Positions 1 to 6,271 of a stretch of 11,474 nt of DNA are shown here, in pieces (within the stretch, counting starts at the first letter, position 1; each line of letters opens with the position of its first letter). Source of the stretch: Clostridiales bacterium (GTDB taxonomy: Bacteria > Bacillota > Clostridia > Christensenellales > UMGS416); NCBI GenBank assembly GCA_012515725.1, contig JAAYXU010000056.1:1-11474 (forward strand), in the 5' to 3' direction. The position numbers were made by a program, and so were the translations under genes. The notes beneath the pieces were generated by a model. The model worked only from the letters and a program-made list of their open reading frames with translations, was not told the DNA's origin and ran no database searches.

Positions 1-284
1 GCTACTATATCAGCTCACTCAATGTGTCGGCGGAAGTAATGGCTTCTTATTTGCGCGGACATTGGTCGATTGAAAACCAATTGCATTGGTTACTGGATGT
101 AGCCTTGAAAGAGGATGCTTCCCTTATCCGTACGGATCATGCGCCTGAAAACTTCAATGTATTGCGAAAAGTTGTACTCAATCTGTTGCGAAACACCCCT
201 ACAGATAAGAAAACTAGCATCAAAGGGAAAATGCTCCGCGCTTCCATGAATACCGATTTCCTTGAGCTGGTTTTATTTGGATAG
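1..284 (+). CDS. ISAs1-family transposase, C-terminal fragment (5' end cut by window edge)
   Basis: Reading frame 3 is open from the first bases of the window (starting YYISSLNVSAEVMASYLRG) to a TAG at 282-284, so the gene begins upstream and the internal GTG at 24 is not a real start. The segment RGHWSIENQLHWLLDV, followed by a DAS-IR-APEN-LRK-LNLLR pattern, is the conserved C-terminal part of ISAs1-family (H-repeat/YhhI-like) DDE transposases. The glutamate in W-IENQLHW is the likely third residue of the DDE triad. Full-length family members are roughly 370-440 residues, and about 93 are visible here. Whether the rest is intact, and so whether the element is active, cannot be told from this window. 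Confidence 0.85.
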   Translation, partial: YYISSLNVSAEVMASYLRGHWSIENQLHWLLDVALKEDASLIRTDHAPENFNVLRKVVLNLLRNTPTDKKTSIKGKMLRASMNTDFLELVLFG

Positions 285-285
285 T

Positions 286-301
286 AAATGAATTCGCCCT
301 G
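286..301 (+). repeat. Probable right terminal inverted repeat of the ISAs1-family element
   Basis: The bases AAATGAATTCGCCCTG directly follow the transposase stop codon. Their reverse complement starts CAGGGCGAATTC, the form expected for an ISAs1-type terminus. No partner repeat is in the window, so the call rests on position and on the family's known end type. Confidence 0.5.
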
Positions 302-340
302 CGATAGCTTGGAGCGACAGTGCGCTCGCCAGCCACGTTT

Positions 341-360
341 AGCGGAAAATACGCTTTTTT
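341..360 (+). terminator. Weak possible intrinsic terminator upstream of the metG promoter
   Basis: AGCG (341-344) can pair with CGCT (352-355) across a seven-base loop and is followed at once by a run of six T. A second small stem, GAGCG/CGCTC (312-316 with 323-327), lies just before it. The four-base stem is short, so this may be only a relic of the terminator of a gene displaced by the insertion sequence. It sits directly before the -35 box of metG. Confidence 0.3.
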
Positions 361-361
361 C

Positions 362-391
362 TTGACACAAAATCAATGTGCGGGGTATAAT
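362..391 (+). promoter_or_regulatory. Strong sigma-A-type promoter of the metG operon
   Basis: A perfect TTGACA (362-367) and a perfect TATAAT (386-391) are separated by 18 bases. Transcription would start at about 398-401, immediately before the T-box leader. The promoter lies about 60 bases downstream of the insertion-sequence end, so the insertion appears to have left it intact. A strong constitutive promoter is expected here because control is exerted later, by transcription attenuation. Confidence 0.85.
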
Positions 392-399
392 CCTTCCTA

Positions 400-650
400 T
401 AAGAGGCGATGACGGGAAGAGTAGGATGCGGCGGCCACGCTCAGAGAGCCGGACAGTGGTGAAAACCGGTCGGGACGCGCGTTTGAACATGGCCCCTGAG
501 CCCCGCAGGCGAAGACTTGAGTCGGCGGCGGGTTCTGCCCGTGACAGCAGGACTGCGGTAATAGCCGCAGAGTGAGATGCCCTTTATCGGGGCAATCAGG
601 GTGGTACCGCGACAATCCTCGCCCCTGTACGGGCGGGATTTTTATTTTAT
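400..650 (+). promoter_or_regulatory. T-box riboswitch, methionine-specific, controlling metG
   Basis: The leader carries the canonical T-box sequence AGGGTGGTACCGCG at 598-611. T-box leaders bind a matching tRNA: the specifier codon pairs with the anticodon, and uncharged tRNA pairs through its 3' end with the TGGN bulge, which stabilises the antiterminator and lets transcription continue. In the expected specifier context, GAAC-ATG-GC followed by CCTGAG, an ATG lies at 489-491, matching methionine and the downstream gene. The bulge is TGGT (602-605), whose last base would pair with discriminator A73, the usual base in tRNA-Met. Other visible parts are a purine-rich GGGAAGAGTAG near the 5' side of stem I, an AGAGAG-CCGG distal segment near 443-452, a stem CTGCGG/CCGCAG (553-558 with 565-570) as stem III, and TGCCC/GGGCA (578-582 with 590-594) just before the T-box. 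Stem boundaries were folded by eye. Confidence 0.93.
615..647 (+). terminator. Intrinsic terminator of the T-box leader
   Basis: ATCC (615-618) and CGCCC (620-624), separated by one bulged T, pair with GGGCG (631-635) and GGAT (636-639). A six-base loop closes the stem and a T-rich run ATTTTTATTTTATT follows. This is the alternative fold to the T-box antiterminator that ends just before it, so it should stop transcription when tRNA-Met is charged. Confidence 0.85.
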
Positions 651-671
651 TAGAGCAGGAAGGATAGAAAG

Positions 672-2588
672 ATGACCAAATCGACGTTTTATATTACGAC
701 GCCCATCTATTATCCCAGCGACAAGCTGCATATAGGGAACACATATTGCACGGTATCAGCCGATACGATGGCGCGGTACAAGCGCCTGCGGGGGTACGAC
801 GTATATTTCCTCACCGGCACCGACGAGCACGGCCAGAAAATACAGCGCATCGCCGCGGAGAACGGCGCTACGCCCAAAGAGTACGTCGATAAAATTGTGG
901 AGGGCATACTCAAGCTGTGGACGCTCATGCAGGTGAGCTACGACGGATTCATCCGCACCACCGACCCGGCCCATGAGCGGGTGGTTCAGCAGATATTCGA
1001 GCAACTCTACCGCCAGGGGGACATTTATAAGGGCGCATACGAAGGCTGGTACTGCACCCCCTGCGAGAGCTTCTGGACCGATTCTCAGCTCCATGACGGC
1101 AAATGCCCCGACTGCAAACGCGCGGTGGAGAAGACCAGCGAGGAAGCCTATTTCCTCCGCATGTCCAAATACCAGGACTGGCTGCTCGACTATATTAAAA
1201 GCCATCCCGATTTCATCGTCCCCGCCTCGCGCGCCAATGAGATGATCCGCAACTTTATAGAGCCGGGCCTTGAGGACCTCTGTGTGTCCCGCACGACATT
1301 CACATGGGGCGTGCCGGTGACTTTCGATCCCGGCCACGTCGTATATGTGTGGATCGACGCGCTTTCCAACTATATCACGGCGCTTGGATATGGCAGCGAC
1401 GACGACAGCCTGTACCGGAAATACTGGCCCGCGGACATTCACCTCGTCGGCAAGGATATCATCCGCTTCCATACGATCATATGGCCGATCATGCTCCATG
1501 CGCTGGGTCTACCCCTTCCCCATCAGGTCATCGGCCACGGCTGGTGGACCGCCGACGGGGAAAAGATGAGCAAATCCAAGGGTAACGTCGTGGATCCCGT
1601 GACGCTTGTCAACCGCTACGGGCTGGACGCGATCCGCTACTTCCTGCTGCGCGAAATGCCCTTTGCCGCCGACGGCGACTTTACGCACCGTTCACTCATT
1701 AACCGGATCAACTCGGACCTCGCAAACGATCTGGGGAATCTGGTTCACCGCACATCGGCCATGACGCGGAAATACTTCGAGGGCATACTCCCTGCGGCAG
1801 GCCCCCGCGACGCGCTGGACGAGGAAATACGTGCCGAAGCCGACGCGCTTACCGGAAAATACACGGAGTCTATGGACCGGATGTATTTCTCACAGGCGCT
1901 TGGCGATATATGGGGCTTCGTAGGCCGGCTTAACCGCTACATCGACCAGACCAGCCCCTGGACGCTCAACAAAAACGCCGCCGACCGGGAGCGGCTGGGA
2001 ACCGTACTCTATACGCTCACCGAAGGCCTCCGGGTCGTCGCGGTGCTGCTCACGCCCTTCCTCATACACGCGCCGGGCATCATTTTCGACCAGTTTTCAA
2101 TTGGCGCGGCGTATCAGACATGGGAGAGCGCACTTTCCTTTGGAGTCCTTCCCTCCGGCGGCCGCGTCAAGCAGGCTCCGGCGCTCTTTCCCCGGCTGGA
2201 CGTCGAGGAAGAGCTTGCGGCCTTCGCGCCGCAGCAGGTTCCGGCCGACGAGCCGCCCAAGCTCGAGATCACGTTTGAAGACTTTCAGAAGCTCGACCTG
2301 CGGCTGGCCACCGTCGTCGCCGCGGAGAACGTGCCAAGAAGCGACAAACTGCTCAAGCTGACGCTCCGCGTGGGCGGTCAGACCCGCACTGTTGTCAGCG
2401 GCATCCGCTCCGCCTACTCTGCCGAGGACATGGTGGGAAAGCAGGTGGCGATCGTCTATAACCTGAAGCCCGTCAAACTCCGGGGAGTTCTTTCGGAGGG
2501 AATGATACTGTGCGGCGAGGGTGCCGATGGCGTGCTGCGCCTTATCACAGCCGAGCCGGGGCTTACGGATGGCGCGGAGATCGGCTGA
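672..2588 (+). CDS. metG: Methionine--tRNA ligase (methionyl-tRNA synthetase) with C-terminal tRNA-binding domain
   Basis: This cytoplasmic class I enzyme attaches methionine to tRNA-Met using ATP. The 638-residue protein begins with the Rossmann catalytic domain carrying the HIGH-type motif as HIGN (residues 20-23) and KMSKS (298-302). An inserted zinc knuckle has two CxxC pairs, C128/C131 and C145/C148, so this is the zinc-containing type. The anticodon-binding helical domain follows (roughly 340-500). From about residue 533 to the end there is an extra OB-fold tRNA-binding domain (EDFQKLDLR, VPRSDKLLKL, VVSGI and GVLSEGM segments), which in many bacteria promotes dimerisation and tRNA binding. 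The ATG start is supported by AGGAAGGA at 657-664, seven bases upstream. The gene is preceded by its own Met T-box and overlaps tatD at its stop codon. Confidence 0.97.
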   Translation: MTKSTFYITTPIYYPSDKLHIGNTYCTVSADTMARYKRLRGYDVYFLTGTDEHGQKIQRIAAENGATPKEYVDKIVEGILKLWTLMQVSYDGFIRTTDPAHERVVQQIFEQLYRQGDIYKGAYEGWYCTPCESFWTDSQLHDGKCPDCKRAVEKTSEEAYFLRMSKYQDWLLDYIKSHPDFIVPASRANEMIRNFIEPGLEDLCVSRTTFTWGVPVTFDPGHVVYVWIDALSNYITALGYGSDDDSLYRKYWPADIHLVGKDIIRFHTIIWPIMLHALGLPLPHQVIGHGWWTADGEKMSKSKGNVVDPVTLVNRYGLDAIRYFLLREMPFAADGDFTHRSLINRINSDLANDLGNLVHRTSAMTRKYFEGILPAAGPRDALDEEIRAEADALTGKYTESMDRMYFSQALGDIWGFVGRLNRYIDQTSPWTLNKNAADRERLGTVLYTLTEGLRVVAVLLTPFLIHAPGIIFDQFSIGAAYQTWESALSFGVLPSGGRVKQAPALFPRLDVEEELAAFAPQQVPADEPPKLEITFEDFQKLDLRLATVVAAENVPRSDKLLKLTLRVGGQTRTVVSGIRSAYSAEDMVGKQVAIVYNLKPVKLRGVLSEGMILCGEGADGVLRLITAEPGLTDGAEIG

Positions 2589-3361
2589 TGCGCCTGTTTG
2601 ATACGCATGCCCATCTTGAGGACGAGCGTTTCGACGGCGACCGCGACGCGGTCATCGCCGCAATGCGGCGCGAGGGCGTGGCGCTGTGCGTCACCGTGGG
2701 CTGCGACATCGAAACATCTCGGGCCGCCGTCGCGCTTGCCCGGACACACTCCCGCCTGTACGCGGCGGTGGGCGTGCACCCGCACGAAGCTTCGGTGTGG
2801 AGCGGCGAATGCGCGGCGCAGATAACCGAAATGGCCGCCGACGCGCGCGTGGTCGCGCTGGGAGAAACCGGCCTCGATTACCACTACGACCACTCCCCCC
2901 GCGAGGCACAGCGCCTGGCGCTGCGCGATCAAATGGCGCTGGCGGCTGATCTGGGACTGCCGGTCATATACCATGTGCGGGAGGCGTGGGGCGACTTCCT
3001 GCCGCTCATTCGGGGCGCGGAGCATCGTGGCGTCATGCACTGCTATTCAGGCAGCGTCGATTCGGCCCGCATATGCCTTGACGCGGGCCTCTACATATCT
3101 TTTTCGGGTACCGTGACATACAAAAACGCGGCAAAACTGCTGGACGCGGCCCGGTATGTCCCCGCCGACAGGCTGCTCATAGAGACCGATTCGCCGTACC
3201 TTGCCCCCGAACCCGTGCGCGGAAAACGAAACGAACCGCGCTGCGTCGTCCACATCGCGCGGCGGCTCGCCGCGCTGCGGGGCGTTCCGGTGGAGGAGCT
3301 GGCACAAACCACGATGGAAAACGGGCGGCGGCTCTTCGGCATACCTGGCGATATTGAATGA
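2588..3361 (+). CDS. tatD: TatD-family metal-dependent deoxyribonuclease
   Basis: This is a 257-residue TatD-family TIM-barrel hydrolase. Members are metal-dependent DNases with 3'-5' exonuclease activity linked to DNA repair or turnover, and some also act as D-aminoacyl-tRNA deacylases. The metal ligands are visible: H7 and H9 in FDTHAHL, E93 in GETGLDYHYD, H129 in IYHVREA, H151 in MHCYSG, and D201 in IETDSPYLAPEP. Length and motif order are those of a complete enzyme. I choose the ATG at 2588 because it puts the HxH motif at residues 7-9 as in the family, overlaps the metG TGA by one base (TGATG), and has GGAG eight bases upstream. The frame is open further upstream, to 2510, but that part lies inside metG. 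The close overlap implies translational coupling to metG, a common neighbour of tatD in Firmicutes. Confidence 0.95.
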   Translation: MRLFDTHAHLEDERFDGDRDAVIAAMRREGVALCVTVGCDIETSRAAVALARTHSRLYAAVGVHPHEASVWSGECAAQITEMAADARVVALGETGLDYHYDHSPREAQRLALRDQMALAADLGLPVIYHVREAWGDFLPLIRGAEHRGVMHCYSGSVDSARICLDAGLYISFSGTVTYKNAAKLLDAARYVPADRLLIETDSPYLAPEPVRGKRNEPRCVVHIARRLAALRGVPVEELAQTTMENGRRLFGIPGDIE

Positions 3362-3372
3362 AGGAGCCTTCC

Positions 3373-3978
3373 ATGTCCAATACGTACGTCTATCCCTATA
3401 AGAACGCGCTGTACATCAACCTGACCAACCGCTGCTCCAACGACTGCGACTTCTGCCTGCGGCGCACAAGCAACGGCGTGGGCGAATACAACCTCTGGCT
3501 GGACGGCGAGCCCGACGCGGCGGCCGTGCTGGCCGCGGTCGACGGATATGGCCTGCGTCAGGTTTCCGAGGTGGTATTCTGCGGATTCGGAGAGCCCACG
3601 ATGGCGCTGCCCGTATTGCTTGACGCGGCGCGGGGTATCCGCGCGCGCCGTCCGGATCTGCCCATCCGCATCAACACAAACGGCCAGGCTAATTTGATAC
3701 ACGGCCGCGACGTGACGGGCGAGCTAGCGGGGCTCGTCGATATAGTATCGGTCAGCCTCAACGCGCCCACCGCGGAAGAATACGACGCGCTGTGCCACCC
3801 GGAGCACGGCCCCGCCGCGTTCGACGCGGTTCTCGATTTCTGCCGGAAATGCGCCGCGCGCGGCATTCGGGTCACTATGTCGGTGATCGATACGCTGGGA
3901 GAGGAAAAAATCGCCGCCTGCCGGAAGATTGCCGGGGATGCGGGCGCGACGCTGCGGGTCAGACCCTATATCGGTTAA
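3373..3978 (+). CDS. TatD-linked radical SAM protein of unknown function
   Basis: The 201-residue product has a radical SAM cluster motif, C21-x3-C25-x2-C28 in NRCSNDCDFCLR, which binds a 4Fe-4S cluster that cleaves S-adenosylmethionine. Further radical SAM features are GFGEPT (71-76), corresponding to the GGE SAM-binding segment, INTNG (100-104) and VSVSLNAPT (126-133). The protein is short, a partial barrel without an obvious C-terminal auxiliary-cluster domain, although C70, C141, C157, C160 and C183 remain. A family of small radical SAM proteins encoded beside tatD is known in Firmicutes and its substrate is unknown to me. I chose the ATG at 3373 because AAGGAG (3361-3366) stands six bases before it. 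The ATG at 3358 overlaps the tatD stop and would place this ribosome site inside the coding region. A role near TatD or methionyl-tRNA is guilt by association only. Confidence 0.88.
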   Translation: MSNTYVYPYKNALYINLTNRCSNDCDFCLRRTSNGVGEYNLWLDGEPDAAAVLAAVDGYGLRQVSEVVFCGFGEPTMALPVLLDAARGIRARRPDLPIRINTNGQANLIHGRDVTGELAGLVDIVSVSLNAPTAEEYDALCHPEHGPAAFDAVLDFCRKCAARGIRVTMSVIDTLGEEKIAACRKIAGDAGATLRVRPYIG

Positions 3979-3993
3979 GCCGGTCTATTTTTG
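3961..3993 (+). terminator. Possible weak intrinsic terminator of the metG operon
   Basis: Around the stop codon of the radical SAM gene, ATCGG (3970-3974) can pair with CCGGT (3980-3984), or alternatively AGACC (3961-3965) with GGTCT (3982-3986). Five T follow at 3988-3992. The two pairings exclude each other and neither stem is strong. No better terminator is visible for the operon. Confidence 0.35.
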
Positions 3994-4200
3994 TAAATGA
4001 ATGTCGTGCGACGTTCCTTCGCAAGGCACTCGGCCGCCATGGTGGCTTACGCCCACTAAACCATGGCCACCTTCGTCTGTTGCCGCTTCGTATTTTGGTG
4101 GGCGCTCCGCAGGACTCCATCCGGGTCCCCGGGCCCCGCAAGTTGCGTCAATGACACCTCAACGCCTTGTTTCTCACCATATCCTTAATAAGTGACCGTA
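3985..4200. other. Non-coding interval dense in inverted repeats; candidate dispersed or structured intergenic element
   Basis: This interval lies between two convergent genes and holds no credible gene: the short open frames here have no ribosome sites and no recognisable motifs. It is full of small inverted repeats: GTCG/CGAC around 4004-4013, CCTT-CGC-AAGG around 4016-4026, GTGG/CCAC at 4042-4056, two CCATGG palindromes at 4038-4043 and 4061-4066, GGTGGC/GCCACC at 4041-4046 and 4066-4071, and GCAA/TTGC near 4139-4147. On the minus strand GGTTTA pairs with TAAGCC around a seven-base loop, with one G-U wobble that would be a C-A mismatch on the plus strand, hinting at a minus-strand RNA. It could be a repeat dispersed in the genome, a 3' untranslated structure of the regulator gene, or an RNA gene. 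I cannot decide between these from one copy. Confidence 0.4.
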
Positions 4201-4776
4201 TCAGGAGCGCTCGCTTCCGTCGGCGATAATGGATATGAAACGGGTCGGCTTACCTCCCAGCGCGTTCATCGCGTGCTCCCGGCCCGAATCGAAGTAAATC
4301 GAATCGCCCGCCTCCAGCACCACGCCATGGGAACCGATCATGATGTGCAGGGTTCCTTCCAGCACGTATACGAACTCCTGCCCCACATGGGCATACCGAT
4401 TGAGCGTCCCTTCCCGGGGAGCGACCTCCACAAGAAACGGCTCCATGGTCTTGCCGCTCATGCCGTATGCCAGGCTCTGGTACTTATAGTCCCTGCGGCG
4501 GTCCACCGAAGCGCCCTTACCCCGGCGCACCACGAAAAATGAACGCATGCGGGGCTCGTCTCCGGTAAGCAGCACCGGCAGATCCACCGCGTACAGGCGG
4601 GCCAGCCCATACAGGAAGCTCACCGGTATATCAGTCTCCCCCGATTCGTACTCGCGGTAGGTCCCGAGCGGAACGCCGGCTTTTTCGGCCACGTCCTCCT
4701 GTGTGTATCCCGACAGCTCCCGCAGACCCCGGATGCGCATGGCTACCATTCTGATCTCCTCGGACAACGGTATCAC
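4201..4776 (-). CDS. XRE-family transcriptional regulator with C-terminal cupin domain
   Basis: A 191-residue two-domain protein. Residues about 12-70 form an XRE-type helix-turn-helix (RIRGLRELSGYTQEDVAEKAGVPLGTYREYESGE) that should bind an operator. Residues about 100-185 form a cupin barrel with the metal-type pattern H130-x3-E134 (HVGQEFVYVLEG), later EAGDSIYFDSGREHAM with H168, which probably senses a small molecule. Relatives include regulators of polyamine and sulfur metabolism, but the ligand cannot be inferred here. The start is uncertain. GTG at 4776 keeps the N-terminal helix I recall in relatives, but AAAGGAG (4779-4785) is only two bases away. TTG at 4767 is eleven bases from it. 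ATG at 4749 has an ideal GAGGAG six bases upstream and would give 182 residues. The gene is divergent from the M16 peptidase gene and may control it or itself. Confidence 0.88.
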   Translation of the reverse strand: MIPLSEEIRMVAMRIRGLRELSGYTQEDVAEKAGVPLGTYREYESGETDIPVSFLYGLARLYAVDLPVLLTGDEPRMRSFFVVRRGKGASVDRRRDYKYQSLAYGMSGKTMEPFLVEVAPREGTLNRYAHVGQEFVYVLEGTLHIMIGSHGVVLEAGDSIYFDSGREHAMNALGGKPTRFISIIADGSERS

Positions 4777-4810
4777 CGCTCCTTTCGATCGCTAATGTGT
4801 CTCCGGATAG

Positions 4811-4839
4811 ATTATAGCAGAGCGAACCGTTCAGAGCAA
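4811..4839 (-). promoter_or_regulatory. Promoter of the XRE-cupin regulator gene
   Basis: On the minus strand, TTGCTC (4834-4839) and a perfect TATAAT (4811-4816) are separated by 17 bases. Transcription would start near 4804, giving a short leader of about 28 bases before the GTG. The -35 box keeps only TTG of the consensus, so activity may be modest or regulated. Confidence 0.65.
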
Positions 4840-4862
4840 GATTTACCGTATTTCATGGAGCG

Positions 4863-4891
4863 GGCTTGTTCCTGCCCGGCGGGAGCAAGCC
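4863..4891. promoter_or_regulatory. Inverted repeat between divergent promoters; candidate operator or RNA hairpin
   Basis: GGCTTGTTCCTG (4863-4874) pairs over its whole length with CGGGAGCAAGCC (4880-4891) around the five-base loop CCCGG. Two of the twelve pairs are G-T on the plus strand, and on the minus strand the same positions would be A-C mismatches. It lies about 23 bases beyond the -35 box of the regulator promoter and about 32 bases before that of the M16 gene promoter. No T run follows on either side, so it is not an ordinary terminator. Regulator binding is an inference from position. Confidence 0.45.
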
Positions 4892-4923
4892 TCGGCCAGC
4901 GGACAGCCTTTCGGAATTCGTTG

Positions 4924-4952
4924 TTGTCTTTGCTTACCGCAGCCGCTATAAT
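4924..4952 (+). promoter_or_regulatory. Promoter of the M16 peptidase - dUTPase operon
   Basis: TTGTCT (4924-4929) and a perfect TATAAT (4947-4952) are separated by 17 bases. Transcription would begin near 4959, leaving a leader of about 20 bases that contains the ribosome site AAAGGAG (4965-4971). This promoter also argues for the ATG at 4980 as start, because the open frame upstream of it would begin before the promoter. Confidence 0.7.
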
Positions 4953-4979
4953 GAATGGCATGCGAAAGGAGCGGAGCGC

Positions 4980-6245
4980 ATGCAATTCCTGCAAAAGCTG
5001 TCAAACGGGATGATCGTAACCGGTGAGCACATGAATACGACTCCGGCGGTGTCGATGGGATTCTGGATCCGGACGGGCGGCATGAACGAAGCGCCCGGGG
5101 AAAGCGGGATCTCTCATTTTCTGGAGCACATTTCCTTTAAGGGAACGCCTACCCGCACCGCGCGGGATATCGCGGTCGAAATGGACGAGGTCGGCGGGAC
5201 GCTGAACGCCTTTACAACCAAAGAAGAGACCTGTTTCTATGTCAAGGTGGCGCAGCAGCATATCGGTCTGGGGCTCAATCTGCTCACCGACATACTGTAC
5301 CACTCCCTGATGGACGGGGATTTCATCGAGCGGGAAAAAAGCGTTGTACTCGACGAGATAGCGCAGGCCGACGACAGTCCCGAGGACCGGGTCCACGAGC
5401 TGCTGTACGAGTGCTATTACAAGGGGCATCCGCTCGCCCAGCCGGTGCTGGGCGCCAAGCGCGTCATCTCATCCCTGACACGCGAGAAGCTCGTCGATTT
5501 CCGCCGCGCCCACTACGCGTGGGATAATACGGTATTCTCCATCGCGGGCAGCTTTGACGAAAAGACCGTTTTCGAAGCGCTCGAGGGAATCGTGCCGGGC
5601 AGCGCGCAGGAAACGTCCGCGCCTCTACCGCAGGCGCACCGGCGGGGCGGGGAGCGTACGGTCCGCTACGATGTAAAGTCCGTGGAGCAGCTCCACATCG
5701 CGCTGGCTTTCCCGGGCGTTGAGCGGGATCACCGGCTGATGATTGCGATCAACGTGCTTAATAATATCGTGGGTGGTGGCATGAGCTCGCGCCTTTTTCA
5801 GACACTCCGGGAAGAGTTGGGGCTCGTATACGGCATATTCACCTATCCGGTGTACCACTCGTGCGGCGGCATGGTGGTCGTCGATACAGGCACGATCGAT
5901 CGGAACGGGCCGCAGGTACTGGAAAAGATACGCGAGGAGATCCGCCGGATCGTAGCGGACGGCGTCACTGAGGAGGAGTTCACAAGGGCCAGAGAGCAGC
6001 TCAGGGGTAACTTCATACTCAGCCGGGAAGGCATCGAGAGCCGGATGAGCGGCGGGGGCCGCAGCGTACTTTTCTACGGGCGCAGGCGCACCGAGCAGGA
6101 GACGCTCGAGCGGATCGACCGCGTGACGCGGGATGACGTCATGGAGGCAGCGCGGACGGTGTTCGATTTTGACCGTATGGCAGCCGCGTTCGTGGGCCGC
6201 AAGGGCGGCAAAAAGAGCATCGAGGGAATGCTGGAAGCCTGGTAG
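4980..6245 (+). CDS. M16-family zinc metallopeptidase (processing-peptidase-like, pitrilysin family)
   Basis: The 421-residue product is a typical single-chain bacterial M16 peptidase of the Bacillus MlpA (YmxG) type, close to mitochondrial processing-peptidase beta subunits. The inverted zinc motif HxxEH is HFLEH (residues 46-50, with E49 as catalytic base), and the third zinc ligand is E126 in SVVLDEIAQ, 76 residues after H50 as the family requires. The second half is the usual inactive M16_C repeat with GGGMSSRLFQTLREELGLVYG (266-285), which supplies the arginine/tyrosine substrate-binding residues (Y284). Such enzymes cut peptides in a closed chamber formed by two halves or a dimer. No signal peptide is visible, so it is probably cytoplasmic. 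The ATG at 4980 has AAAGGAG eight bases upstream; the frame is open to 4866 but that would cross the promoter. The dUTPase gene follows after 26 bases. Confidence 0.93.
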   Translation: MQFLQKLSNGMIVTGEHMNTTPAVSMGFWIRTGGMNEAPGESGISHFLEHISFKGTPTRTARDIAVEMDEVGGTLNAFTTKEETCFYVKVAQQHIGLGLNLLTDILYHSLMDGDFIEREKSVVLDEIAQADDSPEDRVHELLYECYYKGHPLAQPVLGAKRVISSLTREKLVDFRRAHYAWDNTVFSIAGSFDEKTVFEALEGIVPGSAQETSAPLPQAHRRGGERTVRYDVKSVEQLHIALAFPGVERDHRLMIAINVLNNIVGGGMSSRLFQTLREELGLVYGIFTYPVYHSCGGMVVVDTGTIDRNGPQVLEKIREEIRRIVADGVTEEEFTRAREQLRGNFILSREGIESRMSGGGRSVLFYGRRRTEQETLERIDRVTRDDVMEAARTVFDFDRMAAAFVGRKGGKKSIEGMLEAW

Positions 6246-6271
6246 ACAGCGGGGAAAGGGGAAAACACAGT

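Larger units (their letters stand above)
1..301 (+). mobile_element. Right end of an ISAs1-family insertion sequence (left part outside the window)
   Basis: The stretch carries the 3' end of an ISAs1-family transposase gene followed, 17 bases after its stop, by a sequence ending in GAATTCGCCCTG at 301. Read inward from the other strand this begins CAGGGCGAATTC, which fits the CAGGG-type termini I associate with this family, so I place the element's right boundary at about 301. The element is visibly AT-richer than the genes to its right, consistent with recent arrival. The left inverted repeat and the target duplication cannot be seen, so the exact boundary is an inference. The flank begins CGATAGCTTG, and 8-10 of these bases would be the expected target duplication. 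Confidence 0.72.

Noticed and set aside
24..284. Short complete-looking open frame with a GTG start at 24
   Set aside because: The same frame is open and matches the transposase up to the first bases of the window, so this is the tail of a longer gene.
378..615. Short open frames on both strands within the metG leader
   Set aside because: They overlap the T-box and its terminator, have no ribosome sites and show no protein-like pattern. The RNA structure explains the sequence.
672..683. HIGN in place of HIGH in MetG (residues 20-23) as a possible active-site defect
   Set aside because: I recall HIGN/HIGNS variants in many clostridial methionyl-tRNA synthetases, and the rest of the catalytic site, including KMSKS, is intact.
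3959..4195. Small open frames in the interval between the radical SAM and regulator genes
   Set aside because: Arginine- and proline-rich translations in several frames, no ribosome sites, and internal overlap with inverted repeats. They look like chance frames through a structured non-coding element.
4866..4979. N-terminal 38-residue extension of the M16 peptidase
   Set aside because: The upstream frame would begin before the gene's promoter and crosses the hairpin. ATG 4980 has a well-spaced ribosome site and fits the family's N-terminus.
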